Source: Candidatus Nanopelagicales bacterium
Lineage (GTDB): Bacteria; Actinomycetota; Actinomycetes; Nanopelagicales; Nanopelagicaceae
DNA: 17,134 nt
Direction: 5' to 3'
NCBI GenBank assembly: GCA_030832365.1
Contig: JAURJF010000015.1
Coordinates: forward strand, 1 to 17,134
Shown piece after piece: positions 1 through 6,977 of the stretch. Under the pieces are notes generated by a model. That model was not told where the DNA came from and made no database searches. It saw only the letters and a program-made list of their open reading frames with translations. Both the position numbers and the translations under genes were made by a program. Positions within the stretch are counted from its first letter, which is position 1; each line of letters starts with the position of its first letter.

Positions 1-1608
1 TGCAATAGCATCAAGAATTGGAATAACTGATTCGCCGCCCTCTAGTGAGAAGCGCTTCTGTCCCACAAACTTTGTATGGAGAAATGTTTCAAAAGCCTCT
101 GCTGAATTTAATTTGCGGAGAATTCTTAGCTGCTCCTCCCGTGGAAAGAAAGGAGAGCCAACTTCGACTTGGCTCTGAATCCACTTACGTTCCTCTGGTG
201 AATCGATATACATATACTCAATACCAATTGATCTGCAGTAAGAGTCGCGCAGGATTCCTAGAACGTTTCGCATCTTGGCATAAGGGCTTCCGCTAAAACC
301 ACCGGTGGCAATCTCTCGATCAAGATCCCAGAGCGTTAGGCCGTGGGTAATCACATCAAGATCGGGATGGCTACGCTGCTTATATTCCAGCGGATCTGTA
401 TCGGCCATTAAGTGCCCGGTGGTTCGGTAGGCCTGAATCAACTGCTGCAAACGAGCTGCCTTATTTAACTGCTCTTTGCCTTCTGGGATGTCGTTATGCC
501 AAGTAATTGGAACATAGGGGATTCGAAGGGCGGCAAATATCTCTTCATAGAAAGAATCTGCCCCTAATAAAATTTCATGGATCTTCTTTAAGAAGTCGCC
601 AGATTGCGCTCCTTGAATAATGCGATGGTCATAGGTGGAGGTCAGAGTAATTACCTTGGAGATTGCAAGGCTTGCAATAGTTTCCTCACTTGCCCCTTGA
701 AACTCTGCTGGATAATCCATTGCTCCAACGCCAAGAATCAAGCCCTGTCCTGTTACTAGCCTAGGCACAGAGTGAACTGTTCCTAGAGTTCCAGGATTGG
801 TTAGCGAGACAGTTGTGCCACTGAAATCTTCAACACTTAGCGCTCCGGAGCGAGCTTTCTTTACTAGCGCTTCATAAGAGGCCCAAAAGTTTCCGAAGTC
901 AAGCCCTTCACATCCCTTAATTGATGGCACAAGTAATTGACGAGAGCCATCTTCCTTAGTTAAATCAATTGCAATTCCAAGATTGATGTGATCGGGATAT
1001 CCAATAGCTGGTTTTCCTTCAAGCTCAGTAAAGAATGTATTCATCTCTGGATTTTCACGAAGCGCCTTGATCATGGCATAGCCAATTAGGTGGGTAAATG
1101 AAACCTTTCCACCTCTGGCTCGCTTTAAGTGATTATTAATTACTGTGCGATTATCAATCATTAATTTTGCAGGGATTGCTCTAACACTTGTTGCGGTTGG
1201 AACTGTCAGTGAAGCTTCCATGCTTGCAACAACGCGAGCAGAGACTCCTCTAAGTGCTTCAACTCTTGCAGCAGAAGGCGCTGCAACTTGTGGAGCAGAT
1301 TTCTTAACTACCTCTGCTGGAGTTGGTATAGGAGCAGGGTTTGCTCTAACAACTTCTTGCACAGGTGTTGCAGTATTTATAATCTCTTGCGCAGGAGTCT
1401 CTCTGACTTGTTGACGTTTTGGAATTGGCGGGGTGGCTGCTTTTGCCTCTGGGCTTGCTGCGCCATTTGTTGCTGGCTTATATCCAGAGAAGAACTCTTG
1501 CCAATTGGCTTCAACTGAATTTGGATCGGCTAGGTAGCGCTCATACATCTCATCGACGAGCCATTCATTAGAGCCGAATGAGCCGCCAAATTTATTCTCA
1601 GGAGTCAT
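1..1608 (-). CDS. kgd: Multifunctional 2-oxoglutarate decarboxylase/dehydrogenase (E2-E1 fusion), N-terminal part
   Basis: This is the open 5' part (536 codons, no stop before the left edge) of the actinobacterial enzyme that combines succinyltransferase-like E2 and thiamine-dependent E1 domains and oxidises or decarboxylates 2-oxoglutarate in the TCA cycle. Residues 8-43 match the E1 N-terminal segment (FGSNEWLVDEMYERY). A Pro/Ala-rich linker spans about 45-115. The E2 catalytic domain runs about 120-350 and carries the active-site motif STYDHRIIQG with His328. The E1 domain begins near 380 (LIQAYRTTGHLMADTDPL) and reaches the segment GQKRFSLEGGESVIP at the edge; the thiamine-binding core lies outside the window. 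No lipoyl domain is visible, as is known for this fused family. The ATG at 1606-1608 was chosen because the family motif starts seven residues later; its Shine-Dalgarno is weak. The gene diverges from the short-chain dehydrogenase. Confidence 0.95.
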   Translation of the reverse strand, partial: MTPENKFGGSFGSNEWLVDEMYERYLADPNSVEANWQEFFSGYKPATNGAASPEAKAATPPIPKRQQVRETPAQEIINTATPVQEVVRANPAPIPTPAEVVKKSAPQVAAPSAARVEALRGVSARVVASMEASLTVPTATSVRAIPAKLMIDNRTVINNHLKRARGGKVSFTHLIGYAMIKALRENPEMNTFFTELEGKPAIGYPDHINLGIAIDLTKEDGSRQLLVPSIKGCEGLDFGNFWASYEALVKKARSGALSVEDFSGTTVSLTNPGTLGTVHSVPRLVTGQGLILGVGAMDYPAEFQGASEETIASLAISKVITLTSTYDHRIIQGAQSGDFLKKIHEILLGADSFYEEIFAALRIPYVPITWHNDIPEGKEQLNKAARLQQLIQAYRTTGHLMADTDPLEYKQRSHPDLDVITHGLTLWDLDREIATGGFSGSPYAKMRNVLGILRDSYCRSIGIEYMYIDSPEERKWIQSQVEVGSPFFPREEQLRILRKLNSAEAFETFLHTKFVGQKRFSLEGGESVIPILDAIA

Positions 1609-1639
1609 GCCTGCCACAGAAAGTAAGCCTATCTGCGAT

Positions 1640-1653
1640 GGGAGATCTCTCCC
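1640..1653. promoter_or_regulatory. Short palindrome between kgd and the SDR gene
   Basis: A perfect inverted repeat, GGGAGA-TC-TCTCCC, sits 31 bases upstream of the kgd start and 70 bases upstream of the divergent dehydrogenase start. The position suits an operator in the shared 115-base promoter region. No regulator is identified, no clear -35/-10 pair could be assigned on either strand, and a 6-bp arm can occur by chance. Confidence 0.25.
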
Positions 1654-1723
1654 TACCTCCAAGCGGCGTTATTGGCCACACTTTGGCGATGCAAAAAGCT
1701 CTTCTCTAGGGCAGGCTTAAGAA

Positions 1724-2422
1724 ATGGCTTTGGCATTTGTTACTGGGGCAAGCAGGGGGCTGGGCTATGAGGTGGCAAAGGCTCTGAAAGCTCGAGGCGA
1801 TGAAGTAATAGGTATAAGTAGAGATAGCCAGCGGGCCGAGGCAGCATCTAGTGAGCTTGGAGTTGCCTTTGAGCTAATGGATTGCCAGCAGATTGATCAA
1901 GTTAGAAGCGTTAGCGGGGAACTGCTCTCAAAGTATGGAACTCCAGAGATTTTGGTTCTTGCCCATGGGGTAATGAGTGAGAAGATGGCAAAGACTCTTC
2001 GGACCAATGATCAAGAGTGGGCAAGAGTCTTAGATATCAATCTCAATTCAGTCTTTACATTAGTTAACTCCATAGCAGCTCCTATGGCTGAGGCAAGAAA
2101 TGGACGAGTAATTATCTTCTCTGCCTGCCTTGGAAGAATGAGCGGTCCTGGAAATGCAGGAGGACTTGCTCCTTATCGCATCTCAAAAGCTGGAGTAAAT
2201 GCGCTAGTAAGAAATCTTGCTCATGAAACAAATCATGGCGCTAGAGGATTTTTAGTTGATGCAATATGCCCCAACCACAGTAGAACTGATATGGGTGGAG
2301 TTGATGCGCCAAGAAGCGCTGCCGAGGGAGCAGCAACTGCAATCTGGCTAGCGACTAGAAGTTTTAATCCTGGAGATCAGACCGGGTTGCTCTGGGAGGA
2401 TCAGGAAGTAGTTCCTTGGTGA
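1724..2422 (+). CDS. Short-chain dehydrogenase/reductase (SDR), substrate unknown
   Basis: A 232-residue classical SDR, expected to be a cytosolic NAD(P)-dependent oxidoreductase with a Rossmann fold. Visible features are the cofactor motif TGASRGLG (7-14), AHG at 80-82 in place of the usual NAG, the structural Asn in DINLN (104-108) and the catalytic YRISK (Tyr151, Lys155). The C-terminus (GLLWEDQEVVPW) resembles a subfamily ending in a ...W-x-D-x-x-x-x-PW tail. The segment that should hold the catalytic Ser reads FSACLG, so the position before xxG is Ala134 with Ser133 and Cys135 next to it; activity is therefore uncertain. The ATG has a weak AGG about 9 bases upstream. Its 3' end overlaps the convergent membrane protein gene by 22 bp. 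No substrate can be assigned from the context. Confidence 0.88.
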   Translation: MALAFVTGASRGLGYEVAKALKARGDEVIGISRDSQRAEAASSELGVAFELMDCQQIDQVRSVSGELLSKYGTPEILVLAHGVMSEKMAKTLRTNDQEWARVLDINLNSVFTLVNSIAAPMAEARNGRVIIFSACLGRMSGPGNAGGLAPYRISKAGVNALVRNLAHETNHGARGFLVDAICPNHSRTDMGGVDAPRSAAEGAATAIWLATRSFNPGDQTGLLWEDQEVVPW

Positions 2423-2778
2423 GGGATAGCAGATAGAGCAGCAAGTAAAGTAACTAGAGCAAAGCTTCCAAGGCCTACTCCTAGCAAATCTCTCTCACCA
2501 TCGATCATGTAATAAGCAACGCCGAGGGCTATCAAATTAGCAAGAACTGTTGGCGCGCGGGCGAAGTTTCGCTTCGATATAAATCCTCTGCCAGCAAAAA
2601 AGAGCCCAGCGCTAGCAAAGCTTAAGAAGATAATTTCAGCCAATATGGCATCAAGCTCTTCGACCTTACTTGTCGCTGTTCTTATCGCTAGATAGATGGC
2701 AAGGCCAGCGAGAAACAACGCCTCAATTCTTACTAGCGTTGCCGCTATCTGATAGACCTTCGAGCCAAAGAGCTTCAT
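2401..2778 (-). CDS. Small four-helix integral membrane protein, function unknown
   Basis: I do not recognise a characterised family. The 125-residue product has four hydrophobic stretches: about residues 12-33, 43-63, 76-92 and 96-117. A basic loop (GRGFISKRNFARAP) lies between the second and third. The general shape resembles small actinobacterial integral membrane proteins of unknown role. The ATG at 2776-2778 follows AAGGG with a suitable gap. The gene overlaps the 3' end of the SDR gene by 22 bp and diverges from the GGDEF-like gene across a 71-base spacer. The hydrophobic pattern and clear ribosome site support a real gene; the function is not known. Confidence 0.7.
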   Translation of the reverse strand: MKLFGSKVYQIAATLVRIEALFLAGLAIYLAIRTATSKVEELDAILAEIIFLSFASAGLFFAGRGFISKRNFARAPTVLANLIALGVAYYMIDGERDLLGVGLGSFALVTLLAALSAIPHQGTTS

Positions 2779-2849
2779 ATATGCCCTTAAGAATAGGGGA
2801 TGAGGCAGCTCTAGTTATTATCAAAAAAGCTAGTAAGGCTTAGCTAATT

Positions 2850-3233
2850 ATGGCCTCCTTTGATAACAGCTCATTTGATTCACTTACCGGCCTTATGACC
2901 CCTGTCTATTTCTATGAATCGCTGATTCGCCTCAGGTCCTGGGCGCAGAGAAGTGATAACCCAGTGACCTTAATAGCGATTCATCTAAAAGATCTAAGTG
3001 ATGATCAATTACTTGAGGTAGCCAGAGACTTAAATAGCGAACTAAGGGGAGGAGATTTACTTGCCCGAATGGCTGTAGATAGCTTCATACTAGCTTTAGT
3101 TGCAGATCAATTAGGAGCAAGACAATTTTTATTCCGTATCACCAACAAAATAAAGGCAGCTAGTAATTATCAGGTAATTGAACTAAACCCCGGCAAAGAT
3201 CTAGCAGAGGCGCTTAGCGAGATAGAGATCTAA
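2850..3233 (+). CDS. Short, degenerate GGDEF-domain-like protein
   Basis: A 127-residue cytosolic protein that keeps the outline of a diguanylate-cyclase domain but not its active site. Residues 10-15 (DSLTGL) match the usual entry motif D-x-L-T-G-L. Residues 39-49 (VTLIAIHLKDL) align with the strand that normally carries the first metal Asp, here His45. Residues 66-79 (RGGDLLARMAVDSF) match the R-x-x-D-x-x-A-R-x-G-G-D-E-F segment, but GGDEF has become AVDSF. The domain is also shorter than the usual 160-170 residues. It is unlikely to make c-di-GMP; it could be a structural or ligand-sensing remnant. The ATG has AAGG 11 bases upstream. It ends five bases from the convergent orn gene. Family assignment is moderate and function unknown. 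Confidence 0.68.
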   Translation: MASFDNSSFDSLTGLMTPVYFYESLIRLRSWAQRSDNPVTLIAIHLKDLSDDQLLEVARDLNSELRGGDLLARMAVDSFILALVADQLGARQFLFRITNKIKAASNYQVIELNPGKDLAEALSEIEI

Positions 3234-3238
3234 TGAGA

Positions 3239-3790
3239 TTATTTATTTGAGATAAATATTGCGGAGCGGTAATAAGCAAGCTCTGCAATTGAGTCTTGAA
3301 TATCGCCTAGAGCTCTATGATTTCCTGATTTCTTTGGGGCTTGGAAATAAACTTTGGGATACCATCTCTTTGCTAGCTCTTTTATCGATGAGACATCAAC
3401 AGTTCTATAGTGAAGAAAGTTATTTAGTAGCGGCATATCTCTTGCAATAAAGTTTCTATCCATTCCTACTGAGTTGCCAGCTAAGGGGGACTTTCCTTCT
3501 GCGGTGTATTGCTTCAAATATTCAAGAATCTTTTCCTCAGCTATAGAGAGGCTAACTCCATTTGCTACCTTTTCTATTAATCCAGATTCGCTATGCATTT
3601 TCTTAACTTCATCGCTCATTGCTGCCAGCTTCTCGGGAGTTGTTGCGATAACCAGTTCGATTCCATCTCCAAGCAGATTTAACTCGCTATCGGTTACCAA
3701 TACTGCGATTTCAATAAGGGCATCTGAGGCTAAATTCAGCCCAGTCATCTCACAATCGATCCAAATCAAGGCAGGGTTCTCTTGGGCCAC
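3239..3790 (-). CDS. orn: Oligoribonuclease
   Basis: A 183-residue DEDDh 3'-5' exoribonuclease that degrades 2-5 nt RNAs, the last step of mRNA turnover; in other bacteria it also clears pGpG. The length is typical. Motif I is WIDCEMTGL (Asp12, Glu14), motif II is GNSVGMDRNFI (Asp111) and motif III is NHRALGDIQDSI (His158, Asp163). The loop HYRTVDVSS carries the family Tyr128. The start is a GTG (3788-3790) with no Shine-Dalgarno. A TATCGT box ends only six bases upstream, which would fit a leaderless transcript (inference). It diverges from pstS and shares the 139-base spacer that holds the PHO box, so phosphate regulation of orn is possible but unproven. Confidence 0.95.
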   Translation of the reverse strand: MAQENPALIWIDCEMTGLNLASDALIEIAVLVTDSELNLLGDGIELVIATTPEKLAAMSDEVKKMHSESGLIEKVANGVSLSIAEEKILEYLKQYTAEGKSPLAGNSVGMDRNFIARDMPLLNNFLHYRTVDVSSIKELAKRWYPKVYFQAPKKSGNHRALGDIQDSIAELAYYRSAIFISNK

Positions 3791-3822
3791 GCGGGCACGA
3801 TACCCCCAACTTCTAGGTCAGA

Positions 3823-3844
3823 GTTCACCTGCCGTTAACCAACT
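3823..3844 (+). promoter_or_regulatory. PHO box (PhoP/RegX3-type direct repeat) upstream of pstS
   Basis: Two adjoining 11-nt units, GTTCACCTGCC and GTTAACCAACT, lie 86-107 bases upstream of the pstS start. The actinobacterial PHO-box unit is G(G/T)TCAYYYR(G/C)G. The first unit matches 10 of 11 positions and the second 8 of 11. The 11-nt period and the position before a phosphate transporter make this the likely site of the phosphate-starvation response regulator. The same site lies 33-54 bases upstream of the divergent orn start. A -10 element for pstS was not clear enough to call. Confidence 0.7.
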
Positions 3845-3884
3845 GCCTATCCGCTTTTTACCCCAAGAGGGTCAGATTCACTCA

Positions 3885-3902
3885 TGCCGAAGTCCTTCGG
3901 CA
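3885..3902 (+). promoter_or_regulatory. Hairpin in the pstS leader region
   Basis: A perfect inverted repeat, TGCCGAAG-TC-CTTCGGCA, ends 27 bases before the pstS ATG and 41 bases after the PHO box. As RNA it would fold as a 7-bp stem closed by a GTCC tetraloop. It is not followed by a U-run, so it is not a classical terminator. It could stabilise the abundant pstS mRNA 5' end, modulate translation or serve as a DNA operator; the sequence alone does not choose between these. Confidence 0.5.
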
Positions 3903-3929
3903 CTTACTTTGATTGAAAGGTTTTCTTAA

Positions 3930-5084
3930 ATGATCTCAAAGAAGCGAATCCTGGCAATATTTACAGCTTCAGGACTTGCACTCTCTCTGATGAGCGCACC
4001 AGCTCTAACCTCAAGGGTAGATGATGGTCCGGTCACTCAACTTGGAAAGTGTAGCTCTCGAAACAAGATTGCCTATGGTGATGGCAGCGTTAAAGCAAAA
4101 GAAAAAGGCTTGGAATTTAAGTGTTCAATCGCAAGTGGCGGTTTGAAGTGGAAGCGGACTGGTAATAAGCAAGGTTCTGCCTCAACATCTTCAAGCGCTT
4201 CAACTCAAGACACAGCAAAGTTTGCAAATGTCACTGGAACAATCAAGATTGATGGTTCAAGCACAGTTGCACCTCTTACTGGTGTAGCAGCTGAAGCATT
4301 CCAGAAAGTTTCAAAGACACAGATCACAGTTGGTATTTCAGGAACTGGTGGAGGTCAGACTCGTTTCTGTAAGGGTGAGCTAGATATTGCAAATGCATCA
4401 TCAGCTTATTCAGCAACTCAGATTAAACAGTGCAAAGATGCTGGAATTAAGTTCACGCGACTTACGGTAGCAACCGATGCGCTCACTGTTGTGGTAAGTC
4501 CAAGGAACACATGGGCAAAGTGCCTAACAGTTGCAGAGTTAAAGAAAGTTTGGGAGCCAGGAAGTAAGGTCAATTACTGGAACCAGGTTCGCTCAACATT
4601 CCCAAGAGTTAAGATGCCACTATTTGGCGCGGGAACAGATTCAGGAACTTTTGAGTACTTCACAGAGTCGATTAATGGAAAGCCTGCAAAGCGTTCACGC
4701 GTTGACTACACCCCAACAGAGGATGACAACGTCACTGTAAATGGTGTTAAGCGCTCAACAGGTGCCATGGGCTACTACGGATTCTCTTACTACAAAGAGA
4801 ACACCGACCTCAATAAGGCAGTCCAGATTGATGGTGGTAAGGGATGCGCAGAGCCATCTCTAGAGAACGTTCTAAACGGTTCCTACACCCCTCTTGCTCG
4901 ACCACTCTTTGTCTACGTCAAAAACGATGCAGTAAAGAATAATCCAGCAGTTATTCCATTCCTTGAGTTCTATGCAGCAGATCTTGCGAACCTCTCCGAG
5001 AAGGCGAAGTTCCTACCCCTAACTGCTGAGCAGACCAAGAAGTTGGAAGCAGATCTTGCTGAACTAAAGAAGCTTGCCAAATAA
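3930..5084 (+). CDS. pstS: Phosphate ABC transporter, substrate-binding protein PstS
   Basis: A 384-residue secreted receptor that captures orthophosphate and delivers it to PstCA. A signal peptide is evident: KKR, a hydrophobic core (residues 7-22) and an A-P-A cleavage site near 25. No Cys follows, so there is no lipobox, which is unusual for a Gram-positive PstS. Residues 38-78 form a small module with a Cys pair (Cys41, Cys65; GLKWKR after it), followed by a Ser/Thr-rich linker (83-95). The binding domain starts near 102 with phosphate contacts GSSTV (109-113), GISGTGGGQTRF (135-146, including Ser137, Thr139, Arg145), Asp152 and GTDSGT (235-240). The C-terminus is a Lys/Leu-rich helix. 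AAAGG lies nine bases before the ATG. First gene of pstSCAB behind a PHO box. Confidence 0.96.
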   Translation: MISKKRILAIFTASGLALSLMSAPALTSRVDDGPVTQLGKCSSRNKIAYGDGSVKAKEKGLEFKCSIASGGLKWKRTGNKQGSASTSSSASTQDTAKFANVTGTIKIDGSSTVAPLTGVAAEAFQKVSKTQITVGISGTGGGQTRFCKGELDIANASSAYSATQIKQCKDAGIKFTRLTVATDALTVVVSPRNTWAKCLTVAELKKVWEPGSKVNYWNQVRSTFPRVKMPLFGAGTDSGTFEYFTESINGKPAKRSRVDYTPTEDDNVTVNGVKRSTGAMGYYGFSYYKENTDLNKAVQIDGGKGCAEPSLENVLNGSYTPLARPLFVYVKNDAVKNNPAVIPFLEFYAADLANLSEKAKFLPLTAEQTKKLEADLAELKKLAK

Positions 5085-5142
5085 GGTAAGGTTTTATTAG
5101 TAGCAGAAAGCTTTAAAAAGTTATAACGAAGAGGGGTAGAGG

Positions 5143-6087
5143 ATGAGCACCACAGCACAGAGCGGTAGCGCCGTAATGTCGCTAGCTCCCTCTACCCACC
5201 TTCGCAGGAGAAATCTAATTCAATTAGTAATAACCAGATTGATGGCCTCAGCCACTGTAATCTCTGTGCTGGTCACAGTTGGAATTGTTCTCTCTCTTCT
5301 TCCCACCACCTTTAGACTTCTTAGAGAGATCACTACGCAAGTATTTGGAACCGTATGGGCTCCTTTATTCACCCCTTCGCAATACGGCATGGCTCCCTTA
5401 TTTACTGGAACTTTTATTATCGTTTTGATTGCCATGGTTATTGCAATTCCTATTGGACTTGCTGCAGCGATATTCCTAAGTGATTATGCAACTTTTAATC
5501 TCCGCCGAATCGTTAAACCAATTCTTGAGATCTTGGCTGGAATCCCTACAGTTGTTCTAGGTCTCTTTGGCCTCTATGTAGTAAACCCAGAATTTGTCGA
5601 GAAATATTGGCCAATTGGTGAGCCTCTGGCATACACCGCTCTTGGAGCTGGCTTGATGACCGGAATTCTAATTATTCCAATTATTGCCTCAGTTGCCGAT
5701 GATGCGCTCTCATCTGTGCCAAGAGCAATGCGTGAGGCGGCCTATGCCTTAGGTGCAACGAGGCGAGAAGTTGCGACAAAAGTAGTTGTAAATGCTGGTC
5801 TTTCTGGAGTGGTAGCCGCGCTGATTTTGGCCTTTGCCAGAGCCTTTGGCGAGACCACTATCGCTCTTATGGTTGCTGGAAGCTATCCAAAGCTCACAGC
5901 AAATCCAGGAGATCCAATGCAGACGATGGCATCATTTATTGGTTTTGCTGGAATTGGCGATGCAGAAGTTGGTTCATCTGCCTATAACACAATCTTCCTT
6001 GTTGGAACTGTCTTGTTTACAGTTACTTTAATTCTGAATATCTTGGGAAATAGGTTTATTTCAAGATTTAGAGAGGCTTATGAGTGA
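5143..6087 (+). CDS. pstC: Phosphate ABC transporter permease PstC
   Basis: A 314-residue inner-membrane subunit that pairs with PstA to form the phosphate channel. It has about six membrane spans: one near 33-55, then a block from about 88 with the loop GLAAAIFLSDYATFNLRR, a core of spans at 120-190, and a last span near 280-302. The ABC permease EAA-type coupling loop is REAAYALGATRREVATKVV (about 196-214), followed by FARAFGETTIALMVAG, the typical Pst permease segment. The length is normal. The start follows GAGGGG with a six-base gap and lies 58 bases after pstS. The N-terminal 20 residues are Ser/Ala-rich and probably cytoplasmic. The 3' end overlaps the pstA start region, indicating translational coupling. 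Confidence 0.96.
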   Translation: MSTTAQSGSAVMSLAPSTHLRRRNLIQLVITRLMASATVISVLVTVGIVLSLLPTTFRLLREITTQVFGTVWAPLFTPSQYGMAPLFTGTFIIVLIAMVIAIPIGLAAAIFLSDYATFNLRRIVKPILEILAGIPTVVLGLFGLYVVNPEFVEKYWPIGEPLAYTALGAGLMTGILIIPIIASVADDALSSVPRAMREAAYALGATRREVATKVVVNAGLSGVVAALILAFARAFGETTIALMVAGSYPKLTANPGDPMQTMASFIGFAGIGDAEVGSSAYNTIFLVGTVLFTVTLILNILGNRFISRFREAYE

Positions 6088-6977
6088 TGGCAACTACTAG
6101 TACTTCACTTCAAAGTCGCGTATCAATTGATCGCCGAATTAAAGATATTAGTTTTACTACCTTTCTCTCAATTAGCATCGTAGCCTCACTTGCTTTTATT
6201 TTTTATATCATCTATCGCCTCTATAACAATGCTGGATACTTACTCTCCTGGGATTTAGTGACATTCTTTCCTTCCTATGACATTGATACTGCAGGTTTTC
6301 AATCATCAATTATGGGAAGTATCTGGGTGGTGGGATTTGCCACCCTCTTTGCAGTTCCTGTTGGAGTAATGACCGCGCTTTATTTAGAGGAGTTTGCTGG
6401 AAAGCGAAATCGCTTTACCGCGCTCATTGAGTTAAATATTCAAAACCTTGCAGGTGTTCCAGCGGTAGTCTTTGGATTAATCGGACTTGCCTTTATTGCT
6501 CGCGGCCCACTTAGTTGGGGCTTTACAGTGGGATCTGCCGCAATCGTTCTTGGAATGTTGATCCTTCCCGTGATCATTATTATTACTCGCGAGGCCATTA
6601 GAGCTGTTCCTCCTTCATATAAAGAGGGTGCGCTAGCACTTGGCGCCACACAATGGCAGGCTGTTAATAAGTTAGTTATTCCATCTGCTATCCCTGGAAC
6701 TGCAACTGGAACGATTCTTGCGGTATCAAGAGCTATGGGTGAGTCAGCCCCCCTACTGCTTCTAGGCGCCCTCTCATTTGTTACCTTTAATCCAACTGGC
6801 CTTGATAGTGGTTTTACCATTCTGCCGCTTGCGATCTTTAAATACGCCTCAGATTCCAGAGAGGAATTCCAAGTTCTAGCCTCCGCTGGATGCTTGATTC
6901 TTCTAGCGATTCTCTTTGCGATGAATCTATCTGCCATCTTGCTCCGTGATTACACCTTGAGAAAGAGGAACGTTTAA
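6087..6977 (+). CDS. pstA: Phosphate ABC transporter permease PstA
   Basis: The second channel subunit of the phosphate importer, about 296 residues with roughly six membrane spans (first near 27-47, last near 263-286). Family marks are the conserved segment LNIQNLAGVPAVVFGLIGLA, the coupling loop KEGALALGATQWQAVNKLV and AVSRAMGESAPLLLLGA. The most likely start is the ATG at 6087, which overlaps the pstC stop by one base (TGATG). A GTG one codon upstream at 6084 is also possible and has a better gap to GAGAGG. Its stop shares one base with the pstB start, so pstC, pstA and pstB are tightly coupled. Confidence 0.96.
   Translation: MATTSTSLQSRVSIDRRIKDISFTTFLSISIVASLAFIFYIIYRLYNNAGYLLSWDLVTFFPSYDIDTAGFQSSIMGSIWVVGFATLFAVPVGVMTALYLEEFAGKRNRFTALIELNIQNLAGVPAVVFGLIGLAFIARGPLSWGFTVGSAAIVLGMLILPVIIIITREAIRAVPPSYKEGALALGATQWQAVNKLVIPSAIPGTATGTILAVSRAMGESAPLLLLGALSFVTFNPTGLDSGFTILPLAIFKYASDSREEFQVLASAGCLILLAILFAMNLSAILLRDYTLRKRNV

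Noticed and set aside
45..296. Plus-strand open frame of 83 codons
   Set aside because: It is antisense to the E1 part of kgd, which reads continuously through the region.
1145..1518. Two overlapping plus-strand open frames rich in Ala/Thr or Cys/Trp
   Set aside because: They lie antisense to the Pro/Ala-rich linker and E2 part of kgd, whose minus-strand reading has clear family motifs; the Cys/Trp-rich composition is an artefact.
3474..3929. Plus-strand open frame of 151 codons running into the pstS start
   Set aside because: Most of it is antisense to orn, and the rest crosses the PHO box and leader hairpin; no ribosome site or recognisable protein.
6440..6937. Minus-strand open frame of 165 codons
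   Set aside because: Antisense shadow of pstA; Arg/Ala/Pro-rich with no domain.
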